A stretch of DNA of 64,000 nt from Flectonema sp. DT1601 (taxonomy: Eukaryota > Euglenozoa > Diplonemea > Diplonemida > Diplonemidae): contig OZ025790.1 in the NCBI GenBank assembly GCA_964019425.1, positions 620,001 through 684,000 of the forward strand, read 5' to 3'. This document shows, one piece after another, positions 56,798 to 64,000 of the stretch. Both the position numbers and the translations under genes were made by a program. The notes under the pieces are model-generated. The model ran no database searches. It was not told the DNA's origin and saw only the letters and a list, made by a program, of their open reading frames with translations. Position 1 is the first letter of the stretch. Each line of letters starts with the position of its first letter.

Positions 56798-59700
56798 TTA
56801 ATCTTTCTTCGTGAGACCGAAGACACCATCCCAGTATTGGTTCTTAACTTCTGGAAGTGGTGATCTTGGGCGATCAAATCCTCCCTGAGTTAGGGTACCG
56901 TACGCTGTTGAAAACAAAACGCCGTGAGCTCTGTTCTCCAACTGTGTTCTTGAACTATCTTCGTTGTAGAAGTTTGTGTAGAATTCACTCTCAACAGTCG
57001 AAACGTTATCCTTGTGTGTGTCTACGAACCCAACATCACTTCCTTCACCACCAATGATTTCATTCCTATCAGCTGTGTGGTCATCCCGACTGATATCAAT
57101 CATTCGATCCCAACAATCGACATCAAATAATTTATATGTCGAACTCTTTAAGTCAACGTAATTGTTATCAACTAGTTGTCCATCTCTTTGAAGAATTGAT
57201 AAAACGATTCCTGTGAGTTGTTGAAATTATTAATTCCAATTAATGAAAAAAATGGAATTCGAAAAAGGATCCTAACCTACCAAACAAAGACATACCTGCG
57301 TTATTGTTAACCAGAACATCAGCACCATTGCCTCCATTGATAATGTCACAAAGAGGTCCACTCTTTGGTTCATCGTGATTGAAGCTGTCGGAACTCTCGT
57401 GATTTTCTCTACTGTGGTGAGAGTAACGTTTTTTGCGTTCATTCCAATCGTGATCATCATCGTCATGATGGTGTTCGTCGTCATGGCGATGCCACCAGCT
57501 GGTGTACTCATGGTGGTGACCTGTTTTTAATTTATTTCAAAACTCAACACGGATACAAAACTATTTGTTAAAAATAACATCTCACATCAGTTCCTTTTTC
57601 AACCTCTCCCCACCCTTCCACCCTCCCTCTTGTGATTGGATTACTTCACACAAAAAGTTAATAAAAACATACCCTTATCATTGTACAAAACAAGGTTGCT
57701 GTATGGGTGTAGACCCTCGTCTCTGCCCTTCAACAACCCAAGCTTCTTCGCCGGGTTGAGTGCACGTTCCTTGATAGTGTCTTGAATATTAGTCATGTAC
57801 ATATCTTGGACTACATCAATGTGTTGGAAGTCGTGTTCTGTAGTTGGGTCAGCATGTGCTCCCGCAAAAGTATTGACGAACAAGATTCCGTAGTCTCCGA
57901 TCACCACGTCGTCTCCGGCGTTTCCATTAAGCTCGTCGGATCCCCACTTCGTAAGCGGAAGGGCGTTCCATCTCTCGTTCGAACGATGTCCAAGCTCGTG
58001 GATGGCAAGAGCGTGTGAAGGAGAAAACACGTCAACGTGGCGCTTGAACTTGTACTCCAAGTCGTTGAACAGCTGAGTGAAGGTGTGCTTGTCGTGGTTG
58101 TCACTCGGGTAGTAGTGGTCAAATTGATCATTGTGGTCATCTTGGTTAGCGTCGTCGTGGTGGTCGCTGTTTGGATCGTGATCCCTGTACTCAACCCACA
58201 CCCATCTCCAACCGTTCCAGTGGTAGTGTCCTGTGTGTTCGTGTTGCCAATCTCCGTGGTGATCGTGTGCAGGAGGATTCTTTGTCAGGGTCTTCGAAAC
58301 TAACACCAAACCATCACCAACCAGAACATCGTTTCCGTTGTTTCCGCGTATCACATCATTCGACATCGAGAGCTCCACCGCAGGTGCGGCAACCCCGACA
58401 TCGCTGTTAGCAACCAACGCCTCAACAATCGCGTGGTGGGCTTCGAATACTGCGTGTGCAGCGTCCGCCGCCAACACCGAGTAGTCGTACAAGACGTGCA
58501 TCATACCCTTCACAACGATTTCCAAGTCATCCTCAACAATTTCATCGTGGAAGATTACGTCTACGAACGACTGCATGTTGTCTCCAACCAGCAAATCGTT
58601 TCCATTTCCTCCGTTTACCACATCGTTTCCGATCACTACCTCCGCTGGAAGCGCGTATGTTCCTTGGTCCGACTCGTAGGTACGCAAGTCAGTAGTCGCT
58701 CGGAGGAGGCGGTTTTGCAACTCAATCCAGCGCGCACCAGCTGAGTCGTGAATGCAGTCCAAAGCACCGATTCTTAGGTTCATCATCGCATGGTGTGTCG
58801 CACTGTCTCCAACCACGATGTCGTTTCCGTCACCCCCGTTCAACACGTCGTTTCCGTACAACGCCCTCTGGTTACGCACCGCGTCTGGGATCATCGACAC
58901 GTATCCCCTCATCGTGTGTGACTGGTCGTCCGTGCGCCTCACATCTGCTACCCCGACTGCCTCGTGCAGTTTCTCCAACGCAGTCGGCAACACGGTAGCC
59001 ATTGCCGCCCCCTCGATGATTTGCATAGCCGCCGCACGGTTCGAAGACTCCGGCTTCAACGCGATTCCAACGTGCATCACCGTTCCGAATTCATCGACTT
59101 CCAGAGGAGGCGAGTTCGCCGCACTGTCCTCCACCGACAGCACTCGAATCACGTTCGACACCAGAGGCATGTCGGAGTCGTAGTGGTACACCGAAGACAC
59201 ATCGTCTCCGTACAGCAAGTCGTTTCCTCCCTCTCCCGACAGCACGTCGTCTCCACGCTGTCCGAACAGATAGTCGTCGCCGTCTCCACCGTTCAGCGTG
59301 TCGTGGCCGGCAGGCTTCAACCTCATGCCCGCAATCGCCGTCTCCCACTCACCGCTTGGAGCCGTCGCCTTCACCTTCTGCGATTCGAATGCGCCCATCG
59401 ACACCAGCAGCTCGTTCCTGAAGAAGGTTGCGGCTTCGTCAGCTGTGAACGTGCTACTCTCCCACGTTGGCAGCCATCCGGTCACCGTCACCGGCTCTTC
59501 GAGAACAACGTCACGGTGCCAGGCACCTGTCCTTTCGTTCAAACGCGGGCTTCCGCCGCTCCTCAACGATCGCACCACGTGCCCGACATCTCCGATCAGC
59601 ACGTCCCGTCCTTCCCCGCCGTGCAGAACGTCGTCCCCGAGTTCACCGAACAGCTCGTCGTCTCCCTCCTGTCCGTGCAACGTGTCGTCTCCACGCTGAC

Positions 59701-62700
59701 CGTGCAAGATGTCATTACCTGCTCCACCATCGATGCTGTCATTCCCAGACACCTCGTCGACGTCATCGAACCTCTGGATAGTCCGCACCACGTCTGCGAA
59801 CATTGCCGATCCAGGGTACCGCTCCCACACCTTCTCGTGGTCGAATGGAGCTCCGTTCTCCATCGTTAACACAGTCCTGCTGATTACACCGTTGTCACCC
59901 AGCACCACGTCTGATCCCTCTTCTCCGAAGATCGTGTCGTCGCTGTCCACTCCTCCCAGCACGTTGTGCCCCCCAGTGATGTCATCGTCGCCGTCCCCAC
60001 CGTTGATCGTGTCCTTTCCTTGCTGTCCCATCAGGAAGTCATCCCCCTCCCCTCCGTTAATCGTGTCGTCTCCGGCACCGACATCCGACGACGTGAACAA
60101 CGACAAGTACGTCGACCCACCACCCTCGAAGGCTGCGTGGTCACCCATCACCACATCCGAACCGGCGTTCCCGTTGAGCACGTCGTTTCCGGTTCCTCCG
60201 AATACGTAGTCGTCACCTGACCCTCCGTTGATCACATCCGACGCACCAGCCAGTGGATCGATCGTTTCCGCGGACACCACCTTCAGTGTCGCTGCATTCA
60301 CCTTTGCGACAACCTGATCTCCCCACAACATATCCTGGCCATCCTCTCCGTCCAACGTGTCAGATCCTTGTTGCCCCGCCAAAAGATCATTACCAGCGCC
60401 TCCCTTTAAGTGATCCGCTCCACCATTCACGTCGTCTCCTGTCGACACCGATGTAAAGGTGAGCAGCTCGGTGGACCTTTCGAAGACCGCGAAGTCACCG
60501 AACGCGACGTCGTGACCTGCTTCTCCCTCCAACACGTCGTCACCTTTTCCTCCGAACATCACGTCGTTGTCATCGCCACCGAACATCGTGTCCGCACCAC
60601 CGGTCCCCTGCGACATTGGTTCCGCATGCGATACCAGTCCGGTGTTTCCCTGCTGCGTCTCGATCGACATGTGGTCTCCGAACATCCAGTCGTCTCCGGG
60701 GTTCCCCTTCAAGTTGTCTCCCCCGTTCCCGCCGACGATCACATCGCTGCCGGCCCCACCGGAAACCTCGTCCGCGCCTCCTCCGTACTGGTCCTCTGTA
60801 AACACCGATTCCAACGTCACGCTGCCATCCGCCACAGCGGTGCCCCACCTCAGCTCCAAGTAGTCACCGAACAACACGTCGTTACCGACACCGCCTGCCA
60901 ACTCGTCGTCTCCAGCCCCTCCGACCAGCACGTCCGCGCCGTCGTCTCCGTGAAGCTCATCTCCGCCACCCATCCCTGGATCTGTGGACACCGCGTGCAC
61001 GTTGTTTCCATCGTGTGGAATTGTTATCTCTGCGAAGTCACCAAAGATCCAATCATCTCCTGCGTTTCCGTGCATGACGTCCGCCGCTGCACCACCAAAG
61101 AGAACGTCGTCGCCTTCATCACCGTTCAGGGTGTCCGCTCCTCCGGCCTGGTCATCTCCCGGGAACGCTGTTTTCATAGTCACATCTCCCTCCTTCGACT
61201 TGGTGTACTCTGCGTGGTCTCCGAACACGAAGTCCCTTCCGGAATTTCCGCTTACTTCATCCGCAGCCGCACCACCGATGACCACGTCGTCCCCCTCGTT
61301 TCCAGAAATCGTATCCCCTCCCCCGAGGGTCGCCTCCGTCGATTTCATCGTCACTCCCCCATCGACGATGTCCACCGAACCATGGTCCCCGAGGATCTTG
61401 TCGTCACCCGCACCACCAACGATGTCGTCTCCGCCTGCCCCTCCGAAGATGATGTCATCTCCATCCGATCCGGCAACCGTGTCGGCATCTCCGTTGCTTC
61501 CAGGGGTCTTGAAGACCGTGCGCATGTGGCGGTCTTCCGGACTTGTGTACGACCGCTTGATCTCTCCGCAGTCTCCGAACACCACATCATTACCTTCCCC
61601 ACCGTCGATGACGTCCCTGTCCGCACCTCCGAACACGGAATCGTCACCGGCTCCAGCGACAATCGTGTCGTTTCCACCGCTCACCGCCTGCTCCAGACAC
61701 TTCAGCGTGTGCTCGTCCTTCTTGATCGACAACAGCACGTCTCCGTGATCCCCGAACACCACGTCGTTTCCGCTCGACGCGTCGATGTGGTCAGCACCCT
61801 GTCCACCGATGATGAAGTCATCGCCTTCGTCACCGTTCAGTTTGTCGTCTCCTCCACAACCAGACTCGGTGTGCGTCGAGTGCAACACACGCTCGTCTTT
61901 CTTTGACTCATACAGACCGTGGTCCCCGACAATCACATCTGCCCCACCGTTTCCATCGATCACATCTCCTCCAGCACCTCCGAACACGTAATCGTCTCCA
62001 GCTCCCGCCGTGATTGTATCGTCGCCACCACTACACGACCCGAGTGTGATGAGTTTCGTAAGCTCCGCGCTCGGCGTCCACGCAACCTCCCCGAGGTCTC
62101 CGAAGATGTAGTCGTTCCCGCCCTCGCCGTCGACTTCGTCGTCTCCCTCACCCGCAACTACCACGTCGTCCCCTTCGCCAGCGAAGATCTTGTCCGCCGC
62201 ACCGGCATCCGATGTCGCCGGACCTGCCGATCCCTTCACGGTGAAGTCACCTGGATTAGTCGTCTCGTATTTCCCGTAGTCTCCGATGATGACGTCCCCA
62301 CCGGCCCCTCCGTGGACCACGTCACCGCCTGCCCCAGCGAGTATCTTGTCGTCGCCTAGTCCACCGTCGATGACGTCGCTTCCCCCGCCCACCTGGTTTG
62401 CGTTGCGCAACCTCACCCAGTGTGACGATGGGTTCAAATGCACCTCTCCAGCGTCTCCGAACACGAAGTCATCTCCGTCTCCTCCATTGATGGTGTCCTC
62501 ACCACCACCTCCCAACAAGATGTCGTTCTCTTCGTCTCCGTTCAAGTGATCATCCTCCCCATCCGCCGCGTCACCAGTCGTGACGAGGTGGGTCAGCCCA
62601 GTCAGAGGCGTGCGAGTCATGATCCCGATGTCACCGAATACCACGTCCAACCCAGCGTTTCCGCTGATCGAGTCCGCGCCCCGTCCTCCGAATAGGATGT

Positions 62701-64000
62701 CGTCCCCCGCGCTTCCGTGGATGGTGTCATCCCCGCTCCCGGCAGTGGCCTCGCCGTCGAAGACCGTTTGCAAAACCAAGTCACCCGGCTGTGTAAACAT
62801 CTTCCTCACGCGTCCAAAGTCACCGAAGATGAAGTCGACTCCATCCTCCCCATCGATTACATCGTTGGCCGATCCTCCGAACACGATGTCGTCTCCGCCA
62901 CCAGTCAGAATCTCGTCATTCCCGCCATCCGCCAGCGCAGGCGCAGTCGACTCGTACACCAACGAATCGGCCTCCTTCGAGATTACCACCGATCCGTGGT
63001 CTCCAAACACCGAATCGTCTCCTCCGCGCGTGCGGATGACGTCGTTGCTCTGACCCCCGAACACGTAGTCCTTCCCGTCCTGCACGTCTATTGTGTCACT
63101 TCCACCCTCCCCGCCCTCCGTGAAGATCGAGGTCATGTTGAACTCATCGCTGGCATTGCGCTGCACGAATCCGTGGTCTCCGAACACCACGTTGTTCCCG
63201 TTGCTTCCATCGATGGTGTCGTTCCCGTATCCTCCGAAGACGATGTCGTCCGCGTCTCCTGCCGAGATGGTGTCCGCTCCGCCAGACAACGGAGCCAAGG
63301 ATTCCAACGTGTAGGTCCCGTTCTCGTGGTCGCGTACGTGACCGTGGTCCCCAAAGATCCAGTCACTTCCCTCGGCAACCGTGATCACGTCGTCTCCCTG
63401 ACCTCCCATGATGATGTGCCGGCCGTACGAACCCGTGATCGTGTCAGCTCCTCCCTCGCCATCGGAATCGGTGAAAGTCGACTTCACGTAGAGTCCTCCC
63501 ACGTCGGGGTTGCTGCTGTCGTGCGTCGTCCGGTACACCTCTCCATGGTCCCCAAGCAAGATGTCTTCGCCGCTGCTACCGACCACCTCGTCGTCACCGA
63601 ACCCACCAATGATCACGTCGGTCTCCGACTCTCCGTACAGGTGGTCATTTCCTCCCGACAAGCTCGCAGTCGAACGGAGCGACCACGTGTCCGAAGTTGC
63701 TGGGTCGTCGCTGATGTCAATCTCACCCTGGTCACCGATGATGAAGTCCTTTCCGTCCCCTCCGTGCACCGTGTCCCCTCCTTGACCACCGATTATGATG
63801 TCGTCTCCCACCGATCCGCTGAGGACGTCGTCGCCCCCCTCTCCCGCGTCCCCAGTGTGCAGCGACTCGAATTTTCTCCATCCCCCAACCGCCGACCATT
63901 TGATCTGGTACCGACCATGGTCACCGAAGATCACGTCGTTGTGTTTTTCTCCCTTGATCGAATCCTTCCCAGTCCCTCCGAAAACCACGTCGTCTTCGTC
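56798..64000 (-). CDS. Giant RTX-type calcium-binding repeat protein (5' end outside window)
   Basis: Three exons in the window: from the edge to 57673, 57520-57296 and 57210-56798, about 2320 codons. Introns start GTATGT and end AAAACAG and CTCACAG; both joins keep frame. The large exon is made of about 30 modules. Each has several G-G-x-G-x-D-x-(hydrophobic)-x nonapeptides (for example GGAGDDVVHG-like runs), then an FGDHG turn and a linker of about 30-40 residues that often carries an ST or TxF motif before the next GGxDxI. This is the RTX parallel beta-roll that folds on Ca2+ (family knowledge from bacterial type I-secreted proteins). Late modules contain long non-repeat inserts, and a His/Asp-rich stretch lies near 58070-58260. 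The C-terminus is non-repetitive and ends GLTKKD. Function is unknown: adhesion or surface coat is as likely as any toxic role, and no pore-forming or enzymatic domain is visible. Confidence 0.85.

Noticed and set aside
57782-63785. Long plus-strand ORFs across the RTX gene
   Set aside because: They are antisense shadows of a GC-rich repetitive coding sequence; amino-acid content is erratic (Ser/Pro/Val-rich) and only the minus frame gives coherent RTX modules.
57673-64000. CRISPR-like periodic repeats
   Set aside because: Periodicity follows protein modules with variable DNA sequence and no unique spacers between identical repeats.

Overview
The window looks like nuclear DNA of a flagellated protist, most probably a euglenozoan-type organism, perhaps a diplonemid relative (inference, moderate confidence). 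Every gene I can support lies on the minus strand, about 20 of them in a row. Most starts are preceded at short distance by a CAG that usually follows pyrimidine-rich sequence, as expected for spliced-leader trans-splicing of a polycistronic transcript. Dihydrofolate reductase and thymidylate synthase are fused, and there is an enkurin (axoneme) gene. Unlike typical kinetoplastids, several genes carry short cis-introns (GTATGT or GTTTGT to CAG, about 36 to 160 bases) whose 3' ends are often A-rich. Intergenic DNA is full of A or T homopolymers.

Layout, left to right (transcription runs right to left). 1-16 kb: RIIa/LRR protein (cut by the window edge), small membrane protein, mitochondrial uS8, KH/coiled-coil protein, beta-lactamase-like membrane pseudoenzyme, CAP-like actin-binding protein, coiled-coil protein and a multi-pass membrane protein. 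16-29 kb: RING protein, proline-rich WH2 protein, secreted glycoprotein, two neighbouring ubiquitin-like-domain proteins (one with LRRs, one with ankyrin repeats) and a basic protein of unknown role. 29-38 kb: a tandem array of cathepsin L-like cysteine protease genes wrecked by non-LTR retroelements. 38-52 kb: SPRY-like/coiled-coil protein, secreted Cys-rich protein, GPH-type transporter, DHFR-TS and enkurin. 52-57 kb: about 4.9 kb without genes, with homopolymers and one strong G-quadruplex motif. 57-64 kb: a giant RTX-type calcium-binding-repeat protein (5' end beyond the window).

The most unusual part is the cathepsin array. Copy 1 is split after its GCNGG motif by an 893-base element flanked by a perfect 19-base duplication of the cathepsin sequence. 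Copy 2 is a mosaic: cathepsin 5' end, 3' half of a non-LTR element, the same target site (18 of 19 bases), 5' half of a second element, cathepsin 3' end. The short element and the long one share blocks at their 3' tails. This points to a retroelement family with preference for a cathepsin L coding site, with an autonomous and a non-autonomous member. A 63-base internal piece of the long element has also been pasted into the signal-peptide codons of copy 2 between 10-base direct repeats.

The cathepsin and RTX genes are visibly richer in G and C (mostly C or G at third positions) than the other genes. This may mark strong expression rather than foreign origin. Exon joins were worked out by hand from splice motifs and reading frame; no similarity search was possible.
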